Positions 21,042-30,183 of a stretch of 64,000 nucleotides of DNA are shown here, one piece after another. Source of the DNA: Trametes villosa (Eukaryota > Basidiomycota > Agaricomycetes > Polyporales > Polyporaceae); NCBI GenBank assembly GCA_002964805.2, contig PUDQ02000018.1, positions 248,001 to 312,000 on the forward strand, in the 5' to 3' direction. Under the pieces are notes generated by a model, which searched no databases, was not told the origin of the DNA, and was given only the letters and a program-made list of their open reading frames with translations. The position numbers and the translations under genes are program-made. How positions within the stretch are numbered: the first letter of the stretch is position 1; the number at the start of each line of letters is the position of its first letter.

Positions 21042-22003
21042 CGCTCTTGCTTGGCGAGGAGCTTCGGGTGAGGGGGAAGGATAGTCGGCTTGGGTGGAAG
21101 GAAAGGAGGCGGCGGTGGTAGGGACGATGCGAGGGATGGGAGCGAGGGCGGGATGCGCGTCGAGACGTCCGAGTTGCGAGGTGGTGTCGTCGAGTCGATG
21201 GGGACAAGTGGGGGTGAGGCACGGGCGGAAGTCGTCCGACTCGTTGTCGAACCAGTAGTCCTGTTCGGCACCGACGTGTCGCGCGTGGAACGCGGTCGCG
21301 CAGGGAAGGTCAGGGGGTGGGGAGGGAGTAGAGCGGTCGGAGAGGTGTCCGGGGAGGACGCGCGAGTCGCGCGCGTCGGAGGGGGAGTGGGCTCGGGCGT
21401 GAATGATGAGAGTAGGTAGTCGTAGTCGTCCATGTAGCGGTAAACCCGGTCCACCGTCTTGTATACGGTGCGCCTGCGGTCGAGGGATTTAGTCTCGACC
21501 CGGACAGGAGACGGGGTGTGTGACGTGAGGGGCTCGCCGAGTAGCACTCGGGGGCTCGAGCTTCCTCAGAGGTCGTAACGCGCCTGCCTCAAAAGGCTGA
21601 CTGACGCGTGGGGGGGAGTCTTGTAGGATAGGTAATCTGACACGAACGAGAACGGTTAGCTAAGAGACACTATACGAACACGGTACCGTAGGCTGCTAAG
21701 GTACAATCGGGTCTCCGGGTGGTCGGTTGGTGGTGATCGAGGAGGATAGCGGCGAGGTCGGGAAAAGGTCGTCCGACGTCGGCTGAGAGGTCGCCTAGGG
21801 TGGGATAGAAGCAGAGAGGGGTCGCGTCGTCGAGAGAGGTCGCCTCAGAACGCGCGAGGAAGCGAGGAGGAGGTTAGGAGAGGCGGTCGGGTGATGATGG
21901 TCGAAAGAGGAAGGCGGGCGCTAACGCTGTGCACCAGCGGTCGCGTGAGGGGTGAAGGCGCTCTCGAGCCCGCTAGATGCCACGGACAGGAGAGGAAGGG
22001 GGT

Positions 22004-22014
22004 AGCTTCGAGCT
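22004..22014 (-). other. putative 11-nt self-primer binding site
   Basis: Two bases inside the 5' LTR, the element strand reads AGCTCGAAGCT. Its exact reverse complement AGCTTCGAGCT lies within the LTR on the element strand (22080-22070, and 15785-15775 in the 3' LTR). Tf1-type elements prime reverse transcription with the folded 5' end of their own RNA through an 11-nt match, so this length and position fit self-priming. I saw no match to a tRNA 3' end in the leader, but could not test this systematically. Confidence 0.65.
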
Positions 22015-22016
22015 TA

Positions 22017-22276
22017 TGATACGAACAGCGTCGGGATCACGCTGAGGGAGATGGGGGGAAGAATGTACCAGCTCGAAGCTGGAGACCAGAGTCCCAGCTC
22101 GAGGGTGTCTTTATTCGCAAATGTAACAAGACTTCGTACTAATCCTACATAAGTAAAGTAAGTCTCAGGAATAAGAACGTATTGTAAGCTCAGACTAGTC
22201 GCATTAGATCGGCTGAGTAAAGGCAGGGGTTCGTCGGCTGACGCTCTTGGCTCGTAACCTGACCTCGATCGTAACA
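22017..22276 (-). repeat. 5' LTR of the chromovirus (promoter LTR)
   Basis: 260 bp and identical by eye to the left copy. On the element strand a GAATAAAGA phrase lies about 35 nt upstream of AGCTTCGAGCT, the inferred transcript 5' end if the element self-primes. It could therefore serve as a TATA-like element as well as a polyadenylation signal. Confidence 0.93.
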
Positions 22277-22281
22277 AGTAG

Positions 22282-22619
22282 ATCGGAACAGACTGTCATG
22301 AAGAACCTCACGAGGAAGGCCAGCGCATGCTCGCGCAGTGCGAGGCCCGATATGTCACATAGACGATTGTATGAGTGCCGCTCGACATATTTCAGAGAGT
22401 CGTGCTTTGTGCGGATGTAGTACCAGCTAGAAGTATTGGCAGATGACCGAAGGCGACGCCCACTTGTGAATAGGAAGCCGGATAGCTGTCTTATCAGCCA
22501 CGATCTAACTTCGCGATTAGATGGGGACTCATATATTTACCCTGCCTAAAGGCCTGAAGTTGGACATACGCACCTCGTACCCACTTCCGCCACGCACGCC
22601 GGGCTGCCTAGTTCAAGCC
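22282..22619 (+). promoter_or_regulatory. upstream region of the IGPS gene with TATA-like element
   Basis: 338 bp between the retrotransposon and the IGPS ATG. CATATATTTA at 22530-22539 is a good TATA-like sequence about 80 nt before the ATG at 22620. It argues for that start rather than the in-frame ATG at 22521, which lies upstream of it. Any upstream elements further out are now separated by 6.5 kb of transposon. Confidence 0.55.
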
Positions 22620-23480
22620 ATGTCCGAAGCCAACAAACCAGCCACAATCCTCGAAAAAATCTATGCGCAGCGCCAGAAGGACGTGGAGGTCGCCAAGTCC
22701 ACCCCAGGCACGCGCCCCGAGGAGCTCGACGCGTACCTCGAGATGGGCCTCGCGCCCCCTCTCATCCCGCTCGTGCAACGTCTGAAGCGTAACCCATCAT
22801 CTTCTACGGCCAACCCGTCGCTCAGCCTCATGGCAGAGATCAAGCGCGCCTCCCCTTCCAAGGGCGACATTGCGCCCTTCGTCAACCCCGCGCGCCAGGC
22901 GCTGCTCTACGCACAGGCCGGCGCATCCGTCATCTCGGTGCTCACCGAGCCGACGTGGTTCAAGGGCAGCCTCCTCGACATGCGCCTTGCACGCGCGGCA
23001 GTCGACGCGCTCCCCGACCGCCCCGCTATCCTCCGGAAGGAGTTCATCTTCTCCGAGTACCAGATCGCGGAGGCGCGTCTCTGGGGCGCGGACACGGTCC
23101 TCCTCATCGTCGCGATGTTGACGCAGGAGCAGCTCCAGTCGCTCTACGCATATGCGTCCCGCCTCGGGATGGAGCCGCTGGTGGAGGTTAACAACGTGGA
23201 GGAGATGAAACGCGCGCTGGAGATCGGGGCGAAGGTGGTGGGGGTTAACAACCGGAACCTGCACACCTTCAGCGTCGACCTCGGCACGACGAGCGGGCTT
23301 GTTGACATGGTCCGCGGGCGGGATGTCGTGCTGTGCGCGCTGAGTGGGATTCAGGGCCCTCAGGATGTTGCGGCGTACAAGGAGCAGGGCGTGCATGCGG
23401 TGCTGGTGGGAGAGAGCCTGATGCGTGCGGAGGACACTGGAGCGTTCATAAAGCAGCTGTTGGCTTGGCCCGAAGCGTGA
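22620..23480 (+). CDS. stand-alone indole-3-glycerol-phosphate synthase
   Basis: 286 aa, intronless, from [15 protein letters not shown] at 22620 (an in-frame ATG at 22521 would add 33 residues). It catalyses ring closure of carboxyphenylamino-deoxyribulose phosphate to indole-3-glycerol phosphate in tryptophan synthesis. The whole (beta/alpha)8 domain is present with its signatures: [12 protein letters not shown] (Lys75), [11 protein letters not shown] (Glu110, Lys115), [13 protein letters not shown] (Lys140), [29 protein letters not shown] and VLVGESLM. In fungi this domain is normally fused to glutamine amidotransferase and, in most, to phosphoribosylanthranilate isomerase. Here neither flank encodes those domains, and the protein stops where the IGPS domain ends. 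It is probably an extra, possibly retroposed, single-domain copy, with the multifunctional TRP gene elsewhere. Expression could be affected by the transposon upstream. Confidence 0.9.
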   Translation: MSEANKPATILEKIYAQRQKDVEVAKSTPGTRPEELDAYLEMGLAPPLIPLVQRLKRNPSSSTANPSLSLMAEIKRASPSKGDIAPFVNPARQALLYAQAGASVISVLTEPTWFKGSLLDMRLARAAVDALPDRPAILRKEFIFSEYQIAEARLWGADTVLLIVAMLTQEQLQSLYAYASRLGMEPLVEVNNVEEMKRALEIGAKVVGVNNRNLHTFSVDLGTTSGLVDMVRGRDVVLCALSGIQGPQDVAAYKEQGVHAVLVGESLMRAEDTGAFIKQLLAWPEA

Positions 23481-23900
23481 AGGGCGTAGGGACGTAGCGC
23501 TGTACTCAAGAGGAATGCTCTTTCGTGATTCCATGGGTCGGCGATAGGGAATATTGGGAACACACCGCGATTTACGCAGCAGCACGTCAGTGACCGCGCG
23601 TCCACTGGCAGGATGAACTCACCATCGCGACTGAACCATATGTCATATTGCTCTACCTTCCTGTCAGTACATGCCATGCCGACACATCGAATTATTAGCG
23701 GGAGTGTCCCGCAATTTGGGGATGGTATCAGTGATAGCAGAGGGCGTGTTTACGCGTGGGTCCGGCAGGTAGCTTGCGTACATCCCGGCAAGTGTTATAC
23801 ATCTGTATCCCAGGTACAGAACGTGAGCCTGAATATCTGGCAATGTCAATGACGTGAGCCCGGAAGCATCGGCTGAGGGGAATGAAAAAGGACTATGTAC
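23481..23900. other. convergent intergenic spacer
   Basis: 420 bp between the stops of the IGPS gene (plus) and the borealin gene (minus). No coding signal is visible; it should contain both 3' UTRs. Confidence 0.55.
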
Positions 23901-25286
23901 CTAACTGAGCTTCCAGCGCTGCATCGTGACCTGTATCAACCGAGCCATGTCCTCCTTCGCCTGCTTCTTCGCGCTGTCCGTGATGCCCTCGAGCGCATCG
24001 AGCTCGTCCGGCGTAGTCTGCAACGGGTTGAACTCGAGCACATGTCCGTCCTTCGTCTGCACCGACAACAGCGCCGAGACAGACGCCGAGCCCATGACAG
24101 GGAGATCTGAGGAGGTCGAGGCGCCGCTGACGCGCTGGTCGTACCCGCTCTGCGAGGCCACGAGCGTGCTCGCCTGCGAAGTAGAGCGCGAGTGGCCGCC
24201 GTGCGAGGCGACCGAGCCGTTTGACGCGGAGCGCACCACGATGCTGCGCTGTTTCTTCAACTTGCTCCCGCCAGGCACGCCGAGCTTGCTGAGCCCCCGC
24301 GCGCCGTCGCCCTCCCCGGACGGGCCCCCACCCTCGGCGTCCGCGCCATCGCCCTCCGCAACCGCCTTGAACCAGTTCTTCAGGTCGAGCTGGTAGGGAT
24401 TCGCGAGCGGGGAGCCGTTCACGCTGAGCATATTCTCGTTCTTGCGGGGCCAGCGCGGGTGCGACGCTTCGGAGGGGAGGACGGGGTTGAAGGTGGAGGA
24501 GGACGGGACGCGGGATGCGGGGCGGACGGTCTGGGATGGTTTGTGCGGTGACGCGAATCTAGAGGGTGTGCGGGGGAACTGTAGAGGCTTGGAGGAGCCT
24601 TTCTGTGGACTTGGGGAGACAGCGCCGGATGGTACGCGACCGGGTGGTCGGCCCTGGGTCTGTGAACGTAAGTATCTAGTCAATGGGGGAAGATGGGCGG
24701 TACGTACCTTCGCTGGGGTCTTCGTGACTGGTAGACGTGTCTTGGATGCGGTGGTAGGGGCGGCAAATGATGATGGCTTCTTCTTCGGTGTGGCCGCGAC
24801 GGTACGCGCTGAAGCGTCTGTCAGTAGGGCCTTCTCCGTCGGGTCTCAAGGAACATACCTGTCTTGATAGCTCTTGGTGCATCGAGCTTCCCGTCGAGCT
24901 TGTCCCCCTCCGTCTCCTGAGACTCGATCCACTTGCGCTTACGCGTGCCCGCGTCGATCGTGTTGTCTTCCACGCCCAGCAGCTCGCGCTTCAGGCCCTT
25001 GACGCACTCCTGGATGTCGCCATTATACTTCGCAAAGTCCCGGAGGGTGACGTTGCGCACAATGCGCGGTATCCGCAGGATGAGGCCCTCCTGGTGCAGC
25101 CGGAAGTTCTCGAGCGCGTCCGCAAGCCAGTCCTCGAACTGACGGGTCTTATGCGCCACTGCGCGCGGGGCATGTTCGAGTTAGGTCACATATGCAGGGC
25201 GGGATCTACGGACCTTCGAGGTCGAGATTGGCGAGCAGCTGCTCCTTCTCTTCCGCGCTGTATTTCCGGGCGCGCGAGCCAGACAT
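23901..25286 (-). CDS. borealin-like chromosomal passenger complex subunit
   Basis: Four exons (25286-25214, 25158-24859, 24808-24708, 24659-23901) join in phase to give about 410 aa. The N-terminus, MSGSRARKYSAEEKEQLLAN then LDLEVAHKTRQFEDWLADAL and ENFRLHQEGLILRIPRIVR, matches the borealin N-terminal helix that bundles with INCENP and survivin. It continues with LRDFAKYNGDIQECVKGLKR. A basic, Pro/Ser-rich linker follows. The C-terminus (SVSALLSVQTKDGHVLEFNP...AKEDMARLIQVTMQRWKL) looks like the borealin C-terminal dimerisation module. The role would be targeting Aurora kinase to centromeres and the spindle midzone. It is divergently transcribed from the G-patch gene with about 200 bp between start codons. 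Confidence 0.85.
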
Positions 25287-25485
25287 TGCAGGGGGCGGGG
25301 CGGTCTTGAGGTCTTGAGGAGGGACAGGGAGCGGAGCGGAGGTGGTTGAGAGACGCGTTGATGGTAAGCGCCCAGCCACCGTTTGCGCGCGTGTATCGCG
25401 TCACGTGGGCCTGTACCCTTTTCTTCCGGCGTCCACCTCCAGGCTTTCCCTCGGGCTCTGCTACTCTGCTCTGTGTTCGCCCGAC
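25287..25485. promoter_or_regulatory. bidirectional promoter between borealin and G-patch genes
   Basis: 199 bp separate the two divergent ATGs (25286 minus, 25486 plus), so both promoters must share this interval. I see no clear TATA box. CCACCGTT and GTCACGTGGG (around 25401, an E-box-like CACGTG) are visible; binding is untested. Confidence 0.5.
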
Positions 25486-26667
25486 ATGCCTCTCGATGGA
25501 CACGGACATCTCGTAAAGCAAGGCTGGTCTGGAAAGGGCACTGGCCTCCGACACGGCGCGATAGCGAAGCCGATCACCGTTATTCAGAAGAAAACGCTCT
25601 CTGGGATTGGCAAGGACCGCGATGAGGCGTTCCCCTTCTGGGACCAGTCAGTACATGCTATAATTCTGTGAGACTTATATCGACTGATGGGGAATCTTTG
25701 ACAGTGTGTTCAAGGCGTCGGCGGTGAGCATTCAGATCAAGCTGCACAAGGACTCCGACGACGAGTCCAATGACGGATCAGTGCGTCGCATCCTTTCCTC
25801 GGTTCCCTCTCGCGTCCTCACGCTGAAATTCACACTTTTCAGGATGATGAGGGAAGCCAAACCCCCGCACTCGAGCTCAAACGCACCGCCACGGGCATCA
25901 TCTCCAACCGCCGCCCACTCGCCGGCACACCCGCTCTCTCTGGGGCGACCACGCCCTCCGACTCCTCGGCAAGTGCCGCACCACAGCTCAGTCTGATGGC
26001 CGCCGCGAAGCAGCAGGCTGCCCGGCGCATGCTCTACGCGTCGTTCTTCCGCGGGCCGGTGCTCGCGGGCGATGACAATGAAGACGAGGCACCATCACCT
26101 TCGGGCTCGCTGAACCAGGCCGGCCCTTCCTCGTCTTCCTCATCCTCATCTTCTGCGGAGGATAAGGACCGGAAAAAGAGCAAGAAACGGAAAGCGGAGG
26201 ACGAGGAGAAGCAGACGAAGAAGCGCCAGAAACGCGAGGCGAGAGAGAAGGGTGTGGACCAGGAGCAGAAGAAGTCCAAGGGAAAGGGGAAGGCGGTCGA
26301 AGCGTCAGGAGACGACTCCTCAGACTCGGAGAGCGACGAGGAGGATGCCACGGCCATGCGCAAAGCAGCGAAAGCGGAGCGGAAACGGTTGAGAGCGGAG
26401 AAACGTGCGCGCAAGGAGGAGAGGCGGAAGAAGAGGGCGGAGAAGGCGGCGCGCAAAGCCTTGTCAAAGGACGTTAGCGGCCTTCCGGATCGAAATCGGG
26501 GAGGGGCAGAGCAGGCGGACGCGATACCCATGGCGGTGGACGACGCAGCCGATACCCCGAATGCGACGACCACAAAAGAGAGGAAAACCAAGAAGGCGAA
26601 GGAGAAGGCTTCAAGCGCGGATGCTTCATCTTTAGACAAGAAGCCGAAGAAGACGAAGAAGTCATGA
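25486..26667 (+). CDS. G-patch domain nucleolar protein (GPATCH4/TMA23-like)
   Basis: Exons 25486-25646, 25705-25780 and 25843-26667 join in phase, about 353 aa. The N-terminus is a G-patch: LVKQGWSGKGTGLRHGAI, then KKTLSGIGKDRDEAFPFW and DHVFKASAVSIQIKL across the first splice. This matches the class in which the G-patch starts the protein and is followed by 'FWDxxF', as in GPATCH4 and yeast Tma23. Residues about 115-130 read LSLMAAAKQQAARRMLYASF. The rest is a very charged Lys/Glu/Ser tail with many KKxK and RKEERRKKRAEK runs, typical of nucleolar proteins. G-patch proteins usually activate DEAH helicases, here plausibly in ribosome assembly. Shares a promoter interval with borealin. Confidence 0.86.
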
Positions 26668-26915
26668 CGAGTTCCATCCTACTACGTCTGCATTCACCTC
26701 TCCCTGTCGCATTCACCATCCTCTCTTACTTTCGCTTTCGCACATCCTTCGGCTGCCTTCGACTCATTCGTCACGCCTCCTCAGGTATGCTGAAGTATGA
26801 TTACGATTAAGCTGATATCTACTACTAAACTGTGAATGTGCTGTGTGGATACGCCTATAGGTGACGGAGACTATACAGTAACATAAGTTAACCCACAAGG
26901 CCACAGGCAATCCGC

Positions 26916-27560
26916 TCATTCGCCGCAGGCAGAGGTAGGCGCGGCGAGTGTCTCCTGGTCCCTTCGGTCCTCCTCGCATATGATGAAGGAAAGGACAATA
27001 GTGTCGAGGATCGACAAGACCTCCGGGAGGAGCTCAATGCCCATGGACCTCGTCTCGGAGGCACCCTCGGACTGCGCGACGACTTGGTCGGTCTTGCGAT
27101 CGACCAGCTAGAGGTCCGCGGGTGAGCCCCCGGTTTTCGTTCGATCTATTGGTGCGAATGAGGCGTACCTGGAACCTGCTTTGGCCCCACAGCCGCTTCC
27201 AGACGTACATCCTCCCGTTGGGCGCAAGGAAACCGCGCGAGCTATGCGGCGATCACAGTCAACACATCGCGCGCGAAGCTCAGATGCAATCCGTCAGACT
27301 CACCTCGAGAACATGCCTTCCCGGGGAAGCCAGCTGGAGACGTTCTTGGTCGCCCCGCCGAGCTCGACCTGGTCCTGGACCCAGCGCCGCTTGTAGTGGG
27401 CGATTGCGCGACCCTCCGCGTCATGGAGCGTGGTGGTGCACTTGCCGAGCGCGAACCTAGGCAGCTTGGGCGGGGTGCTGATAGTGTAGAGGGTGTCGCC
27501 CGACGCGACGTCGATCACGACAGAGTCGAGCGGGTCATTGGTGAGGAACGCGACTTCCAT
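26916..27560 (-). CDS. DUF6593 domain protein
   Basis: Three exons (27560-27304, 27241-27169, 27107-26916) join in phase, 173 aa. The protein begins MEVAFLTNDPLDSVVIDVAS and continues GDTLYTISTPPKLP, TTTLHDAEGRAIAHYKRRW, SWLPREGMFS, then GRMYVWKRLWGQSRFQ and LVDRKTDQVVAQ. It ends with a hydrophobic helix-like segment (LLPEVLSILDTIVLSFIIC). The repeated beta-strand pattern, 'LxxSxPxDT' style N-terminus and 'GRxYxWK' motif fit the DUF6593 family, abundant in mushrooms and thought to have a tubby-like barrel fold. Function unknown. No signal peptide. Confidence 0.85.
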
Positions 27561-28425
27561 CGGGAGGACTAGGTGTATATTATAGAGGAAAAGAGTAGAA
27601 ATATAAGACGGAAGAAAGGGTCTGGAAAGAGTGAGGGGCGCGGGAGCGGGGTGTCGGGGCACATTGTCGCGCGGGGTCTTATAAGGACTCGTACGCGCCC
27701 CCCGCCGCCGGCTGCGGTCAGGGTCCCGGCATACGGAGGTCCACACGATGTTCGCGGGTGACGAGGGCCACCGCCCCCGCGGTGAGCGCGCGGGACCGCA
27801 GGGGCGCGCGGGAACCGCAACGGGCGGGGCGGAGCCGGGAGGTTATGAAACGCGCTCGCTTGCGCGGTCCGTGTATGAGGTCGATCGTCCCTGCAGCGAC
27901 CCTTTGACGGCGTTGCTCTTAATATTACGACGAGCCGCGGGGGGGTTGCCACTGCCCGCTGTTTTTGCTCTGGCCAGGATAGTTTAGGTCTCTTCTCCAG
28001 GGACCAGACCCCGCGCGATGGGCTTGAAGATGCTCTCGAGATCTCGATGTACAGCTTGTGGCTAGCGCTGTCACGGAGAGGCTGAACCAGTGAATCTGCT
28101 ACAGCAGCGCGGGAGCTGGTAGCGCCGCGTACCTGAGAGAGAGGCGCATAGTCAAATGGAGATCTCCGTGTCCGAGGCGCGACGCGACGCGATGCGCCGC
28201 AAGTCATTTCTGCAACTCGTCCCTGTTCGGCCAGTTCCGTTGTGTCACCGCCTGAGCACCCGGCATGGAGAGGTTTTCGTGAGCGACAACATGCATTATC
28301 AGACGTGAATAGAGCAAACAGCATTATCCGCACTCGTGCTGACGTGTGTGGGGTATATCTCGTTAACCAAAAGGGAGCCGCGTAATGTACCGTAGCGACG
28401 GCCGGGTTACCAGCCAGCAACTTTT
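27561..28425 (-). promoter_or_regulatory. upstream region of the DUF6593 gene with TATA-like element
   Basis: 865 bp between the DUF6593 start and the ERG26 stop. CTTATAAGGA at 27679-27688 reads as a TATAAG element on the minus strand about 120 nt before the ATG. The rest is GC-rich. A 283-codon open frame on the minus strand crosses this region and the ERG26 3' flank but has no domain and covers the TATA box, so I treat it as spurious. Confidence 0.5.
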
Positions 28426-29894
28426 TTACGCCTTCCCGGCCTTTTGCCGCTCAGCAACCCACCACTGCCACCGCGTTTCAGCGATCGTGTAAGCGCGAAA
28501 ATGAGAGAAAGCACAAACCTCCGTCGTCCTCCGAACACCCTCCTCTAGACCAACCTGGGGCTCATACCCGAGCACCCTCCGCGCCTTCTCGATGTTGAAG
28601 CAACGCCACGCGCAGCTGTACGTCACGCGGTAGCGCGTGAACCCGGGCTCCTTGCCCACCAGCCACGCCCACCACTCCGCCGCGCTCCCGAGCACAAGCC
28701 CGAGCGACTGCGGGAGGATGAGGCGGCGCTTCGTGTTCGGCCGCTGGAAGTGGTCGTCGAAGAAGCGGTAGACGACGCGCGGCAGGTCCCAGAAGCCCGT
28801 CGGCTCCCCGTTCGTGATGAAGAACACCTGCCCCGCGACCTGCAGCGGCGACGACTCCAGGCTCTCGCGCGCGAGCGCGGCCTCGCTGAACTGGTCGAAC
28901 CGGCTCCGGATCGCGGGCCGCGGGACGTCCGGCTTGTAGTCTGCGTTGTTCCAGTTTGCGAGGATCTCGTCTGCGTGCGTGGGTGGGGTGACGTACGGCC
29001 CGAGCGGGCGCGCCTTGGATGTGGGCACACGGGGCCGCTTCGTCGTGCACTCGATGGCGGGGAGCGCAACTTTGAGCTCCTCCTTCACGCGCGCGATATC
29101 CTCCGCGGACGCCGGCCCGAGCTTGTCCGCCGCGAGCAGATGCGCGTACGCGCAGTTCCCGACGTATGTCCAGTCGAATAGGTTGGTGTTGTCGCCGACT
29201 TGGATGTGGCTCTGCCCGCGCTGCCATGCCTGGAACAGTCCCGCAAGGAACTGCCGGTCGCCCGGCCTGCGGATAGTGCATCAGGGACATTACCTATAAC
29301 GGACGGTGCGCTACTCACCCGAAGATACCTGCTGGCCGCAGCGCAACAGTGTAAAGACCGCCCTTGCCGTTGGCTGCCAGCACAATCTCCTCCGCCTTCG
29401 CCTTCGACTCGTTGTAGGGATCCATGGCCTTCTCCAGCGGCGGTATCCGCTCGTCCACGTCAATGAGGTCGTGCCCGTCGAAAACCACGCCAGCAGAACT
29501 TGTGTACACGAGCTTGGGCACGCCGCTCGCAACCGCAGCGTTGATAACCGCCTGAGTACCGTCGACGTTCACTTTCCAGTACAGTGCGGGGTCGTCCAGA
29601 CCGTGAAGGGGAGACGCTGTGTGGATGATGCATGTCGCCCCGCTCTGTGCGATACTGCCTCGTCAGTCACCTGGTACATTGCGGCTTCAACACACCGCGC
29701 ACCTTGCGCAACGCGTCGGAAACCTGCTCCTCCTCGCTGATATCTCCAGAGTAGAAGGGGACGTCGTGGTACCGCTGGACGATGTCGAAGACCGCCACTG
29801 AGTCGCCGCGGGCGAGCAAAGCTTCTACGACGTGCCGCCCGAGGAAGCCGCTGCCGCCAATAACCAAGTAGACGTCTTTTGAGCTCGTAGACAT
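28426..29894 (-). CDS. ERG26: sterol C4 decarboxylase, 3-beta-hydroxysteroid dehydrogenase type (ERG26)
   Basis: Exons 29894-29703, 29644-29319 and 29266-28426 join in phase, about 452 aa. An N-terminal NAD(P)-binding Rossmann motif VIGGSGFLGRHVVEAL is followed by CIIHTASPLHG, VNVDGTQAVINAA, VYTSSAGVVFDG and the catalytic YNESKAKAE (Tyr-x3-Lys), then LRPAGIFGPGDRQF. This is the 3beta-HSD branch of the SDR superfamily; the neighbourhood and fungal context favour sterol-4-alpha-carboxylate 3-dehydrogenase, which with ERG25 and ERG27 removes C4 methyl groups in ergosterol synthesis at the ER. Compared with yeast Erg26 (about 350 aa) it carries about 100 extra residues, including a Pro/Lys-rich insertion around genomic 28950-29070. 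An NADP-type paralogue is possible. Confidence 0.86.
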
Positions 29895-30183
29895 GATGGA
29901 GACCGTTGCGACCGTTTAGACCGTGAAGGGGAAAGCCAGGAGGGACGTGTCCGGGGAAAGCGGGCGCCAAAGAAATGGGCGACCTCACACCACCGCGCAT
30001 TTGTCGGAGGAATAGCCGGATTGGGAGATGGCATCCCCCTTTTTGGTGCCTGGTTTACGACTTAAGCCGCGGTGGTACAGCATGAGCATCCTCCAAGTCA
30101 ACGTTTATACGCCTTACAACATGACAAGGAGTGCTCTGAAGACTAAAACGTACACAGCGTACAAACCCAAAAATCTTGTAAGT

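Larger units (their letters stand above)
15717..22281 (-). mobile_element. complete Ty3/gypsy chromovirus (Tf1/sushi-like) with target-site duplication
   Basis: Two 260-bp direct repeats, 15722-15981 and 22017-22276, are identical by eye and have TG...CA ends. They are flanked by the 5-bp duplication AGTAG at 15717-15721 and 22277-22281. Between them, on the minus strand, lie Gag (21041-20001) and a Pol frame without stops (20019-16009) ordered protease, reverse transcriptase, RNase H, integrase, chromodomain, which is the Ty3/gypsy chromovirus order. A putative 11-nt self-primer site adjoins the 5' LTR and a -1 frameshift cassette joins the frames. Identical LTRs, an intact duplication and intact frames indicate a recent insertion that may still be mobile. 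It sits about 340 bp upstream of the IGPS start codon. Confidence 0.96.

Noticed and set aside
19799..21547. Additional open frames overlapping Gag on the minus strand (20530-19799, 21547-20663)
   Set aside because: Ser/Pro/Thr shadows of Gag and of the element leader; the Gag core motifs lie only in the frame 21041-20001.
27569..28420. 283-codon minus-strand frame between DUF6593 and ERG26
   Set aside because: It contains the likely TATA box of the DUF6593 gene and shows no recognisable motif.
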